Shown in pieces: positions 54,899 through 63,863 of a stretch of DNA of 64,000 nt. A program made the translations under genes and the position numbers. A model generated the notes under the pieces. That model was not told the origin of the DNA. It did not search any database and worked only from the letters and a program-made list of their open reading frames with translations. Within the stretch, counting starts at the first letter, position 1. Every line of letters begins with the position of its first letter. The DNA is from UBA7236 sp964638865 (GTDB taxonomy: Bacteria > Bacteroidota > Bacteroidia > Chitinophagales > BACL12), in assembly GCA_964638865.1 (NCBI GenBank), contig CAZXBG010000003.1, positions 4,431 through 68,430 on the forward strand, written 5' to 3'.

Positions 54899-56373
54899 TT
54901 AACGATTTGTCCGATAAAAGGTAAAGTTTTCGTTTTCAAATATTTTAGTAAATAGACCGGAATTTTGTTCTATATATTCTTTAGGAAAACTACTGTAATC
55001 CTGTTCGCTGAGTAAAATATATTTTACTTCGTTTGCATTAATATTGTTTTCGAGTCTTTCGGAATATGCTCCATCCGGAAATGAAGTAGTTTTCTTTTCC
55101 GTTAATAATGTGATTGCCCTGGCGCGCTGACACATCACTAATTCTTCCTGATTAACAATTGTTACAATAAATTTAATCATCTCCTGTGCTTCCGCATCAC
55201 TAATTCTGTTATTTTGATATTTAGGGATCATACTTACATAAAATCTAATGTAAATCGTGGTTATTCCTACCATAAGCAATAACGACACCATTCTCATTAA
55301 ATTTAAACTTTTAATTTGGGTTATTCCTGTTATAATGAAGTATAGATAGAGCGGAATTAAAGGAATGAGGTAACGCAGGATCTGATATCCCGGAAAAATA
55401 ATGACAGTTAAAACATATAAAATGCCAAAGATCAGATAGAGGGAAATTTGTTTACTTTTTATTAATCCGATCAAGGCAAATAAACCCAGAATACACGATA
55501 TGGAGAGATTAAAAAATATCCAGAAATTCCAACTTGTGCTGTCATCTCCTGTGTTGGTAATGTAAGCGAGAGATCTCAGGTTATCCATTAATCGTCTCCC
55601 TATATCCACCATTGCATTCGCAATAGGTTTATCTGCATAACCATCTATTAACATTGTAATATAATTTATATCATTAGGAATCAGGAAAGATTGCAAAACA
55701 ATTAAAAAAGCAGTAAATCCAAAAACCATAATAGCAGGTTTCCATTTAAATTGTTTTTTATAGAGATTAAATAATACCTAGGCCGGAAAAAGTATAAGCC
55801 CTGTAGGGCGAAATACATAATTAATAAAAATGAGCAGAGCAAAAGTGCAGGAAGTTTTCCAATCTATAATATTCTTTTTTTTCTCCAGGAAAACGATCGT
55901 TAATAAAATAAACACAGCAGCAGGGAAATCTCCTATTATATTATCTCTCAAAACCCAAAGTCCTGTACTAAAACCGATTAACACTGCAGTAGCAAATGCT
56001 GTTCTATCGGAATAATATTTTCTCAAATAAATGAAGGTATATGCTACAAATAAAATATAAAAAATGAGGATCACTGTTTTCATTGCAAAAAAATTTACTC
56101 CGAAAAGTGCATAAACAGGAGCGAGTAGAACAGGCAAACCCGGGGGGGGAAGCTTGCAGGCGAATAGGTGAAGGCATCCGGATTATATTGAAAACCGGTA
56201 TCGTTATAATCATGTCCCTCTACAACATTTTTGGAGTTTAGTATATACAAAGCATAATCATTGCTCCAACCCTGAGCAGGTAAAAAAGTACACATGGAAA
56301 AAATAAAAAGTTGCCCAAGAATAAAATGAAAATTAGGCGAGGGATTTTTTTTTGTGGAAGCGTATTCATGCAA
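54899..56373 (-). pseudogene. Broken GT39-type (ArnT-like) membrane glycosyltransferase
   Basis: Three pieces make one protein of about 490 residues. 56373-56095 gives the N-terminus and first membrane helix with SNDYALYI, the acidic-residue loop typical of GT39. 56137-55778 continues with GLPVLLAPVYALFG and several helices. 55729-54899 supplies the C-terminal helices. The first break is a frameshift at an 8-C run (56142-56149) that needs 6 or 9 C to restore FPPGLPVLL. The second is an in-frame TAG at 55780-55778, one base change from CAG. Two lesions argue for a real pseudogene. It would have transferred a sugar from a polyprenyl donor in the periplasm. It is convergent with wzc and ends 9 bases from it. 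Confidence 0.78.
56142..56149 (-). repeat. Eight-cytosine homopolymer at the frameshift of the GT39 pseudogene
   Basis: The minus strand reads AGC T(C)8 GGG; the length is out of frame with the downstream FPPGLP motif by one base. It could be a decayed phase-variation tract, a mutation or an assembly error. Confidence 0.6.
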
Positions 56374-56456
56374 ACGGGTTTACATGGCAAATATACAAAA
56401 CCAAAGAAAATGAAATAAACTGACCAATTTGCCTGTTTTGATACATTTCAATCCGA

Positions 56457-59357
56457 TTAATCCTTGAGCGCCAGTTCCTCCTTCAAAAATACTCCGGTGT
56501 AACTGCTTTTATTTTTTACAATTTCTTCCGGAGTTCCTTCTACCAGAATGTTTCCACCTCCAGCCCCACCTTCGGGACCCAGATCAATAATATGATCGGC
56601 AAGTTTAATTACATCCATATTATGTTCAATTATTAAAACTGTATTTCCTTTATTTACCAGATCATTAATTACATTCATCAATACTCTGATATCCTCAAAA
56701 TGTAAACCTGTAGTGGGTTCATCTAAAATATAAAACGTATTGCCTGTATCTTTTCTGGATAATTCTTCTGCGAGTTTTACGCGTTGTGCTTCTCCCCCAC
56801 TTAACGTTGTTGATGATTGACCTAGTTTTATATATCCCAGTCCAACTTCCTGCAAGGTTTTAATTTTCTTGAAAATACGCGGGTGATTTTCAAAAAATTC
56901 GACTGCATGATCCACTGTCATCTCTAATACATCAGCAATATTCTTTCCTTTAAAATATATTTCCAGCGTTTCTCTGTTATATCTTTTTCCTCTGCATTTT
57001 TCGCACTCCACATAAACGTCAGGTAAAAAATTCATTTCAATAACTTTCATACCGCCACCTTCACAAACATCACATCTTCCGCCTTTTACATTAAAAGAAA
57101 ATCTGCCTGCTTTATAACCGCGAATTTTTGCTTCCGGAATCAAAGCATATAAATTTCTGATCTCTGAAAAAATATCGATATAGGTAACAGGATTTGATCG
57201 CGGAGTTCTTCCAATTGGCGATTGATCAATTTCAATTACTTTATCAATATGTTTCAGCCCATCAATTTTGCTGTATGATAGCGGTTTTTTAAGTGAGTTA
57301 TAATAATGTTGCTGCATAATTGGAAATAATGTAGCATTTATCAAACTTGACTTTCCGCTTCCACTTACTCCTGTTACACAAATTAAGGTGCCCAGAGGAA
57401 ATTTTACATTTACATTTTTTAGATTGTGACCGGTTGCACCTTGTAAACTTATTTCCTTTCCATTTCCTTTTCTCCGCACCTTAAGATATTCTATATTTCT
57501 TTCCCCCCTTAAATATTCTGCGGTAAGTGTATCCGCTTTAGCAAAATCTTCCGGGTTTCCTTCTCCAACCAATTTTCCTCCGTGAATTCCCGCACCGGGA
57601 CCAAGATCAATAACATAATCGGCGTGCATCATCATATCTTTATCATGCTCCACTACCAAAACAGTATTACCACTGTCGCGCAATTCTTTTAATGCTTCAA
57701 TTAATTTATTATTATCCCTTTGATGTAACCCGATGGATGGTTCATCTAAAATATAAGTTATACCAACTAATTGTGAACCGATTTGAGTAGCAAGACGAAT
57801 GCGTTGCGATTCACCGCCGCTTAAAGTTCTGGTTGGCCTGTCGAGCGACAAATAATCCAACCCTACATTTTTAATAAATCCGATTCTTGATCTAATCTCT
57901 TTTAAAAGATCCTTTGCAATTAATTTTTGTCTTGCCGACATTCCTGTCTCCACATTGTCGAACCATATTTGCAGATCCTTAATATCCATTTGGGATAATT
58001 CAGAAATATTTTTGCCATCCACCTTAAAATATAGTGCTTCCTTCTTTAATCTGGTACCATTACATTCATCGCAGGTTGCCTTAACCATAAAATCTTCGGC
58101 CCATCTGCGCATATTCTCAGAAATAGAATCAGAAAAACAACGTTTTATTAATTTTGTAAGTCCTCCGAATTCCAGTGTGTACCATCTGTCGGCATCCCCT
58201 AAAAAAATAGTATCATCATCAGGCAATTCCGCATCACCCTCACTCCCGAATAAAATTGCATTTAATCCCTTTTTAGGAATATCTTTTAGAGGAGTGGATA
58301 AGGAGAATTTATATTTTGCACCAATGGATTTTATTTGTTTGAATAAAATATTTTCTCTGAACTCACCAAGCGCTACTATTCCACCGTTGTTAATAGTTTT
58401 TGATGGATCGGGAATAAGTGTTTCTAAACTCACTTCATATACAACACCCAACCCTTTACATTTAGTACACGCACCATAAGGAGAATTAAAAGAAAATGCA
58501 TTTGGGGAAGGTTCCTCATAACTGATTCCGGAAACAAGGCACATCAATTTTTTAGAGTAATTAAATATTTCGTTGGTATCGGAATTCATTACCATAATAA
58601 AACTCTTGCCCGACTTTAGTGCCTGTGCAACACTTTGTTTAATTCTGATATGATCATCCTCATCCACCTTAAATCTGTCGATCACAATTTCAATATTGTG
58701 TATTTTATATCTGTCGACCTGCATTTTTGGTAAAAGATCTTTTATTTCACCATCGATGCGTACTTTTAAATATCCCTGTTTGCGAATTTGTTCAAATAAT
58801 TCGCGATAATGTCCTTTTCTTCCTCTCACTAATGGGGCCAGCAATACAATTCTTTTCCCATTAAATTTCTTAATAATACTTTCTACAATTTGTTCTTCTG
58901 TAAAACGCACCATTTTATCGCCTGTCACATAACTGTATGCATCAGAAGCACGGGCATATAATAATCGCAAAAAATCGTATATCTCTGTAATAGTTCCAAC
59001 AGTGGATCTCGGATTTTTATTTGTTGTTTTTTGTTCGATAGAAATTACCGGAGAAAGACCTGTAATATTATCTACATCAGGACGTTCAATGGCGCCAAAA
59101 AACTGACGAGCATAAGCAGAAAAACTTTCCATGTACCTTCGTTGACCTTCTGCATAAATAGTATCAAACGCAAGAGAACTTTTTCCGCTTCCACTCACCC
59201 CTGTAATTACAACGAGACTGTTGCGCGGGATGGAAACATTTATATTTTTAAGATTGTGCACTCTGGCGCCCACCACTTCCAGGTAGGGAATATTTTTTTC
59301 ACTAATGGCAGGTAAAAAATCTTTTGTAGGTATAGTATCTTTTTTTACGTTTTTCAC
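56457..59357 (-). CDS. uvrA: Excinuclease ABC subunit A
   Basis: DNA-damage sensor of nucleotide excision repair; loads UvrB at lesions. The 966-residue protein has two ABC ATPase modules, each with Walker A GVSGSGKSSL, ABC signatures LSGGESQRIRLA and LSGGEAQRVKLA, and Walker B YILDEP. Zinc modules are CTKCKG with CDECNG in the first half and CDVCEGGG with CEKCRG in the second. The start is GTG at 59357, 24 bases below a TACCTTTG element. No LexA-like or GTCA-N7-TGAC site was seen upstream, so it is probably not controlled by the S24 repressor at 20913. Confidence 0.98.
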   Translation of the reverse strand: MKNVKKDTIPTKDFLPAISEKNIPYLEVVGARVHNLKNINVSIPRNSLVVITGVSGSGKSSLAFDTIYAEGQRRYMESFSAYARQFFGAIERPDVDNITGLSPVISIEQKTTNKNPRSTVGTITEIYDFLRLLYARASDAYSYVTGDKMVRFTEEQIVESIIKKFNGKRIVLLAPLVRGRKGHYRELFEQIRKQGYLKVRIDGEIKDLLPKMQVDRYKIHNIEIVIDRFKVDEDDHIRIKQSVAQALKSGKSFIMVMNSDTNEIFNYSKKLMCLVSGISYEEPSPNAFSFNSPYGACTKCKGLGVVYEVSLETLIPDPSKTINNGGIVALGEFRENILFKQIKSIGAKYKFSLSTPLKDIPKKGLNAILFGSEGDAELPDDDTIFLGDADRWYTLEFGGLTKLIKRCFSDSISENMRRWAEDFMVKATCDECNGTRLKKEALYFKVDGKNISELSQMDIKDLQIWFDNVETGMSARQKLIAKDLLKEIRSRIGFIKNVGLDYLSLDRPTRTLSGGESQRIRLATQIGSQLVGITYILDEPSIGLHQRDNNKLIEALKELRDSGNTVLVVEHDKDMMMHADYVIDLGPGAGIHGGKLVGEGNPEDFAKADTLTAEYLRGERNIEYLKVRRKGNGKEISLQGATGHNLKNVNVKFPLGTLICVTGVSGSGKSSLINATLFPIMQQHYYNSLKKPLSYSKIDGLKHIDKVIEIDQSPIGRTPRSNPVTYIDIFSEIRNLYALIPEAKIRGYKAGRFSFNVKGGRCDVCEGGGMKVIEMNFLPDVYVECEKCRGKRYNRETLEIYFKGKNIADVLEMTVDHAVEFFENHPRIFKKIKTLQEVGLGYIKLGQSSTTLSGGEAQRVKLAEELSRKDTGNTFYILDEPTTGLHFEDIRVLMNVINDLVNKGNTVLIIEHNMDVIKLADHIIDLGPEGGAGGGNILVEGTPEEIVKNKSSYTGVFLKEELALKD

Positions 59358-59381
59358 TCTTCAGGCACCCGAAATTTGGTG

Positions 59382-59389
59382 CAAAGGTA
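59382..59389 (-). promoter_or_regulatory. TAnnTTTG -7 element of uvrA
   Basis: TACCTTTG on the minus strand, an exact consensus match, 24 bases before the uvrA GTG. Confidence 0.55.
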
Positions 59390-59476
59390 CGGATTTCAAA
59401 AGGGAAAAAATAACAATGTGCAGATATTACTCCTCTTCTTAACCAAACTTTAATGCATTGAACAAGTGGGGATGTT

Positions 59477-59896
59477 TTAGGAGATAACCGCAATACATTT
59501 CAATTCAATTGCAATAGCCGTGGGTAAAGAGGTAATACCTACGGTTGTTCTGCAGGGCTGATTATCCTTGAAATATTCCGCATATATCCTGTTGTAGGTA
59601 GCGAAATCCCTTTTTATATCGGTAAGAAAAACGGTTACATCCACAATGTCGTTCCAATTAGCACCGGAAGCTTCCAATACCGTTTTCACATTCGCAAATA
59701 CCGAATGACACTGTGCTTCAAAATCAAATTTTAAAAAATTTCCGTTTTTATCAAATTCTAGTCCGGGAATGTTGTTAGAGCCGGCTTCCCTGGGTCCAAT
59801 TCCCGATAAGAACAATAAATTTCCAACCTTGCGGGCATGTGGGTATAAACCAACAGGTTCGGGGGCTTTAGTGGTATTGATAATATTATCGCTCAT
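59477..59896 (-). CDS. RidA/YjgF-family deaminase, 2-aminomuconate-deaminase-like
   Basis: A 139-residue homotrimeric Rid-family protein. The Arg that binds the substrate carboxylate is Arg116 (CRTTVG). The N-terminus (VGLYPHARKVGNLLFLSGIG) and the longer loop with an internal FDFEAQCHSVFANV look more like 2-aminomuconate deaminases than general RidA imine hydrolases. This agrees with the 2-aminomuconic-semialdehyde-type dehydrogenase at 62421, the preceding enzyme of the same catabolic route. General enamine/imine hydrolase activity remains possible. The ATG is 4 bases below a TATATTTG element. Confidence 0.82.
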   Translation of the reverse strand: MSDNIINTTKAPEPVGLYPHARKVGNLLFLSGIGPREAGSNNIPGLEFDKNGNFLKFDFEAQCHSVFANVKTVLEASGANWNDIVDVTVFLTDIKRDFATYNRIYAEYFKDNQPCRTTVGITSLPTAIAIELKCIAVIS

Positions 59897-59900
59897 GCCC

Positions 59901-59908
59901 CAAATATA
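59901..59908 (-). promoter_or_regulatory. TAnnTTTG -7 element of the RidA-family gene
   Basis: TATATTTG on the minus strand, an exact match, ends 4 bases before the ATG; same close spacing as for pheS and metH. Confidence 0.5.
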
Positions 59909-59937
59909 CTTTCAAATTTCAAATTGGAGGGTAGAAA

Positions 59938-59975
59938 AACGGAGGTGTTAAAATTTTTATATACTATCCTCCGTT
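59938..59975. promoter_or_regulatory. 8-bp inverted repeat between divergent ridA and VWA genes
   Basis: AACGGAGG (59938-59945) and CCTCCGTT (59968-59975), perfect, with a 22-base AT-rich spacer. It lies in the divergent control region. It may be an operator pair or a hairpin in either leader; nothing decides. Confidence 0.3.
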
Positions 59976-60044
59976 ATTAAGCCCTGAGAAGTTATAGATT
60001 TTGTTTTCAATCTGAATCTATTATAAAACCTAAAACCAATCAAA

Positions 60045-61232
60045 ATGAAACGTTTTACACTTTTACTTCTTACTTGTTCGGTATTTTTATTTTCTCAATG
60101 CGACAACAACACAACAGAATCACCTACCACTGGTACATCAACCACTCTTGAAAAATTTGCCGATGACACTCCTGCAGATCTGATTGCTTTAGCAGATGAT
60201 ACAAAGGATGGAGATGCAAATACCACCGCAACCATTAATGGTAAAAAAAAGGACAGAACTGCTCTGGACAATGATCTGAAAAAGGCGATTGACGATGAAA
60301 TTGAACGCCAATTAAAGATCAACCCGGATTTGCCTTCCATGAATACTGTGGAGAATGCCGTTAGTAAACTGACAATAGAATTATTTATGGATCTTTCGAA
60401 GGCTACCGGTGGAGAAACATTTTTAATACAAAATGCAAGTTATGTTGTGGAAGCTATAAGCGAAATCATACGCAATTACATGAGCAATGAAACTGATCTG
60501 GTTTTTGTTATTGATAAAACAGGAAGTATGCGCGATGATATTGATGAAATTAAAAAAAGTGTAAATAAAATTATTAAAGCAATTGAGGAATATGACAATA
60601 CACGGATAGGATTTACATTTTATGGAGATAAAAATTCGGATGGCAATAAATGGTTCAACAAATATGAATTAACCAACGACTTTGAAAAAGCAAAAAATGC
60701 AATTAAAAATATTACAACGGTTGGTGGAGGTGATGAGCCTGAGAGTGTGAATGATGGCCTAGCTAAAACAATTCAAGAGATGAATTGGGGTGAAGGAAGA
60801 AGACGTGTTATATTACTGCTGGGTGATGCACCAAGTATTAAACCGCCATTTTCAGATTATGTTCTTGAAGATATTATTGCTATGGCAAAAGAAGAAAATG
60901 TTGTTATGAATTTCTATCCTGTAGTGATCGGAATGAAAGGGAGTTTAGAAGGCATTTTAAAGGCAAAAGAAATCGTTGCTGAGCCTAAACCCATCATCAC
61001 TTCGCTGGGACCCAATCCGGCTACAAATTACACTTTGGTTAAAACTGGAGAAATTGCAGCTTACACCAGTGAAGTATTTGATATAAATGGAAAATTATTA
61101 TACACTAAAAATTTTCACGATGATAATATTTCCATCATGACTGATCAATTTCCGAGCGGTGTATATATTGTAAGAATTTTAAATAATACGAATAGCACAG
61201 TTGATACAAAAAAATTTGTTGTTAAAAGGTGA
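60045..61232 (+). CDS. von Willebrand factor A domain protein with T9SS sorting domain
   Basis: A 395-residue exported protein. The N-terminal signal (MKRFTLLLLTCSVFLFSQC) could be a lipoprotein signal, but Gln before the Cys is unusual for a lipobox. A low-complexity Thr/Asp/Lys region follows. The VWA domain (about residues 150-300) has the metal-ion-dependent adhesion site DKTGSM (Asp157), GGGDEPES and LLGDAPS. Residues about 314-395 form a type A T9SS sorting domain (LGPNPATNYTLV, EVFDINGKLLY, FPSGVYIVRI, ending KKFVVKR). A metal-dependent ligand-binding role on the surface is likely. The gene ends at a strong bidirectional terminator shared with the M23 gene. Confidence 0.88.
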   Translation: MKRFTLLLLTCSVFLFSQCDNNTTESPTTGTSTTLEKFADDTPADLIALADDTKDGDANTTATINGKKKDRTALDNDLKKAIDDEIERQLKINPDLPSMNTVENAVSKLTIELFMDLSKATGGETFLIQNASYVVEAISEIIRNYMSNETDLVFVIDKTGSMRDDIDEIKKSVNKIIKAIEEYDNTRIGFTFYGDKNSDGNKWFNKYELTNDFEKAKNAIKNITTVGGGDEPESVNDGLAKTIQEMNWGEGRRRVILLLGDAPSIKPPFSDYVLEDIIAMAKEENVVMNFYPVVIGMKGSLEGILKAKEIVAEPKPIITSLGPNPATNYTLVKTGEIAAYTSEVFDINGKLLYTKNFHDDNISIMTDQFPSGVYIVRILNNTNSTVDTKKFVVKR

Positions 61233-61260
61233 TCGTATATTTTTTTAGATTTAAATAAAT

Positions 61261-61295
61261 AAAAAAGGGAGTGCAATAATTGCACTCCCTTTTTT
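61261..61295. terminator. Bidirectional intrinsic terminator
   Basis: Perfect 10-bp stem GGGAGTGCAA / TTGCACTCCC with a 3-base loop, flanked by six A on the left and six T on the right. It therefore works in both directions, ending the plus-strand VWA gene and the minus-strand M23 gene. Confidence 0.92.
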
Positions 61296-61311
61296 ATTTT
61301 ATATATTGTTT

Positions 61312-62436
61312 TTATTTCACCCTTAATTTTTGACCCGGTCTTAATATCTTTTTGGATGAAATTCCATTGAGTTTACACAATTTACTTACCGTAGTTTTAT
61401 TGCGGGAAGCAATTTTACCTAAGGTATCCCCTTTTTTAACGGTATAATATTTTTTTCCTGTAGTTGTTGTAGTTGATGCTGTTGTAGTTGGTTTAAAGTG
61501 ATCTTTCTTTAAATAAAACACTTCAGAGGTAAGTACACTATTTTTAAAGTCAACCAAATATTTAGGATTTATTGCTGCACCGCGATAACGAATCTCATAA
61601 TGCAAATGCGGTCCGGTACTTCTTCCTGTGCTTCCACCCAAACCAACTTTATCGCCGGCTTCAAGGGTATCGCCTTCCATTACAAGAATTTTCGATAAGT
61701 GACCATAATAAGTTTCCAATCCATTAAAATGTTTTACAACAACAAGATTTCCATAACCGGAAACATAATCTGATCGTTTTACAATACCGTCGAATGCATT
61801 AAAAACATTATCTCCGGTTTCGAGATCGAGATCGATACCGGAATGGAAACGACTATGGCGCCATCCGAAATCTGAATTTATTTTGCTTACTTCTAAAGGG
61901 AAAGTAAAACAATTGCTTCTAGGACTAACCAGAAAAACCTGAATACTGTCGATCATTTTTGCAGGGTCGAAAATTTCACTTGCATTGAGTTCGTTCGTAG
62001 CGAATAGTTCCTCATACGATTCAAAATCTTCTGCATCCTGAGGAGAAGTATAATCCAATCCACCGATATTCTCATTTTCCGCATTTTCTCCAAGCCGGAT
62101 GTTTTCTCCTAAAATTGCTAACTCCTCACTAATAGGAAGTTGCTGAATTTCAGGTTCAGGCCTATGTTTACGCGTGATGGTATTTTGGGTATAATCGTTA
62201 TTGAGCCTGGATGGCGCAGCCACCTCTTCCGTGTTATTGAGGTAAAAATCCTCAATAAACTGGGGTTCATACACAACAATTGTGGTATTTGCATTTTCAC
62301 TTTTAATAGATGCTGTATACATTCCACAGGAACTTATCAGCATAGTAACCGCTATTCCGGTAATTAATAATAGTGTGGGGGTTTGCTTGTTGTTTTTTAA
62401 TAAAGTCACTTTCCTCCGTTTTAAAGTTTTATACAA
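61312..62436 (-). CDS. M23 peptidase with C-terminal LysM domain (cell-wall lipoprotein)
   Basis: A 374-residue peptidoglycan endopeptidase or activator. After a basic N-terminus and hydrophobic stretch comes a lipobox-like LISSC. The M23 domain (about residues 190-300) has zinc-ligand motifs HSRFHSGIDLDL and GPHLHYEIRY. After a Thr-rich linker the LysM domain (about 328-374, YTVKKGDTLGKIASRN) would bind glycan strands. It overlaps the upstream aldehyde dehydrogenase gene by 16 bases, so a later start is possible, but the ATG at 62436 keeps the signal region complete. The bidirectional terminator is 17 bases downstream. Confidence 0.92.
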   Translation of the reverse strand: MYKTLKRRKVTLLKNNKQTPTLLLITGIAVTMLISSCGMYTASIKSENANTTIVVYEPQFIEDFYLNNTEEVAAPSRLNNDYTQNTITRKHRPEPEIQQLPISEELAILGENIRLGENAENENIGGLDYTSPQDAEDFESYEELFATNELNASEIFDPAKMIDSIQVFLVSPRSNCFTFPLEVSKINSDFGWRHSRFHSGIDLDLETGDNVFNAFDGIVKRSDYVSGYGNLVVVKHFNGLETYYGHLSKILVMEGDTLEAGDKVGLGGSTGRSTGPHLHYEIRYRGAAINPKYLVDFKNSVLTSEVFYLKKDHFKPTTTASTTTTTGKKYYTVKKGDTLGKIASRNKTTVSKLCKLNGISSKKILRPGQKLRVK

Positions 62437-63863
62437 ATATTTTTTGGTTCGGTAAAGAAACGCATAGCTTCTAAACCTCCTTCGCGACCCACTCCGGAGT
62501 TCTTCACGCCCCCGAATGGTGTCCTTAGATCTCGCTCAAGCCAGCAGTTGATCCAGACAATTCCTGCCTCAATCTGTTCTGCCATGGTATGTGCACGACC
62601 CAAATGATTGGTCCAAATAACGGCTGCCAACCCATATTCACTATTATTTGCCAAATTTATGGCTTCATTATCGGTATTAAAAGGTTGGATACTCACAACC
62701 GGACCAAAAATTTCTTCCTGTATTGTCCTGCATTGTGGACTTAACCCCTCAATTACCGTTGGCTGAATAAACCAGCCATTTTTAAATTCCCCCTCTAAAT
62801 GAACCGCTTCACCACCACATAAAATGGTTCCACCTTCTTTTTTAGCTAAGTCGATATACGACAGTATTTTATTGTAATGTGTTTCTGAAACTACTGCTCC
62901 AATTGTTGTTTCCGCCGATCGGGGGTCACCGACCTTCATTTGTTTAGTTTTTTCTACAAAGTCTTTTTTAAACCTTTCGAAAATACTTTGCTCAACATAA
63001 ATTCTGCTTCCACACAAACAAATTTGCCCCTGATTTGTAAACGAACTACGCAGTGTGGTTGCGAGCATGTGGTTGTAATCGCAATCTGCAAATATAACAA
63101 CGGGGTTCTTTCCGCCCAACTCCAGCGACAACTTTTTAAACATTGGCGCTGCAACTGATGCAATTTCCTTACCTGCCCTTGTACTACCTGTGAAGGAAAT
63201 TGCTTTAATTGCGGGGTGTTTTACTATTGCTGCGCCTGTTTTTGGGCCTGTTCCATGGATAATATTCAGCACACCGGCAGGTAATCCTGCTTCTATGCAA
63301 ATTTCCGCTAATAATGTTGCTGTATGGGGTGTAATTTCTGATGGTTTTCCTATTACACAGTTTCCGGCAGCCAAAGCCGGTGCTATTTTCCATGTAAAAA
63401 GGTAAAGTGGAAGATTCCAGGGAGAGATACATCCTACAACGCCAATTGGGTTGCGCAAAGTATAATTTATAAATTTTCCTTTTTGATTATGGCTTTCGGA
63501 GCTGAATTGCAACACTGAGGCAGCAAAAAACTCAAAATTATCGCGGGCTCTACTAATATCCATGCGTTTTGCCAAAGCCAGCGGTTTACCGGAATCCAAA
63601 GATTCGGCCTCTGCTAAAAGGTCAAATTTTTCGTCGATGATTTGTGCAATCCGATAAAGAATTCTGCTTCGCAATGAAACTTCGAGGGTCGACCACTCGT
63701 ATAACGCTTTTTGGGCTGCCGTTACTGCAAGTTCAACGTCTCTTTCGTCAGAATCAGGAATTTTTGAATATACGGAACCTGTTGCCGGATTGTAGTTATC
63801 CAGATAATTGTCGCTTACAGGTGGCTGAAGCTTTCCTCCAATGTAATTTGATAATATGAGCAA
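62421..63863 (-). CDS. Aldehyde dehydrogenase, 2-aminomuconic-semialdehyde-dehydrogenase-like
   Basis: NAD(P)-dependent aldehyde dehydrogenase of 480 residues. Family motifs: ISPWNLPLYLFTWKIAPAL, SFTGSTRAGKEI (cofactor), LELGGKNP (catalytic Glu) and FTNQGQICLCGSR (catalytic Cys). The C-terminal WLERDLRTPFGG, with Arg beside the active site, and the N-terminal DNYLDNYNPATG resemble the 2-aminomuconic/2-hydroxymuconic semialdehyde dehydrogenases. That suits a role in tryptophan (kynurenine) or aromatic degradation together with the RidA-like protein at 59477; other aldehydes are possible. The start is TTG at 63863; no better in-frame ATG is near. The 137 bases to the right edge hold no gene that I can support. 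Confidence 0.9.
   Translation of the reverse strand: MLILSNYIGGKLQPPVSDNYLDNYNPATGSVYSKIPDSDERDVELAVTAAQKALYEWSTLEVSLRSRILYRIAQIIDEKFDLLAEAESLDSGKPLALAKRMDISRARDNFEFFAASVLQFSSESHNQKGKFINYTLRNPIGVVGCISPWNLPLYLFTWKIAPALAAGNCVIGKPSEITPHTATLLAEICIEAGLPAGVLNIIHGTGPKTGAAIVKHPAIKAISFTGSTRAGKEIASVAAPMFKKLSLELGGKNPVVIFADCDYNHMLATTLRSSFTNQGQICLCGSRIYVEQSIFERFKKDFVEKTKQMKVGDPRSAETTIGAVVSETHYNKILSYIDLAKKEGGTILCGGEAVHLEGEFKNGWFIQPTVIEGLSPQCRTIQEEIFGPVVSIQPFNTDNEAINLANNSEYGLAAVIWTNHLGRAHTMAEQIEAGIVWINCWLERDLRTPFGGVKNSGVGREGGLEAMRFFTEPKNICIKL

Noticed and set aside
57955..58479. 174-codon plus-strand open frame
   Set aside because: It lies fully antisense to uvrA and has no independent coding signal.
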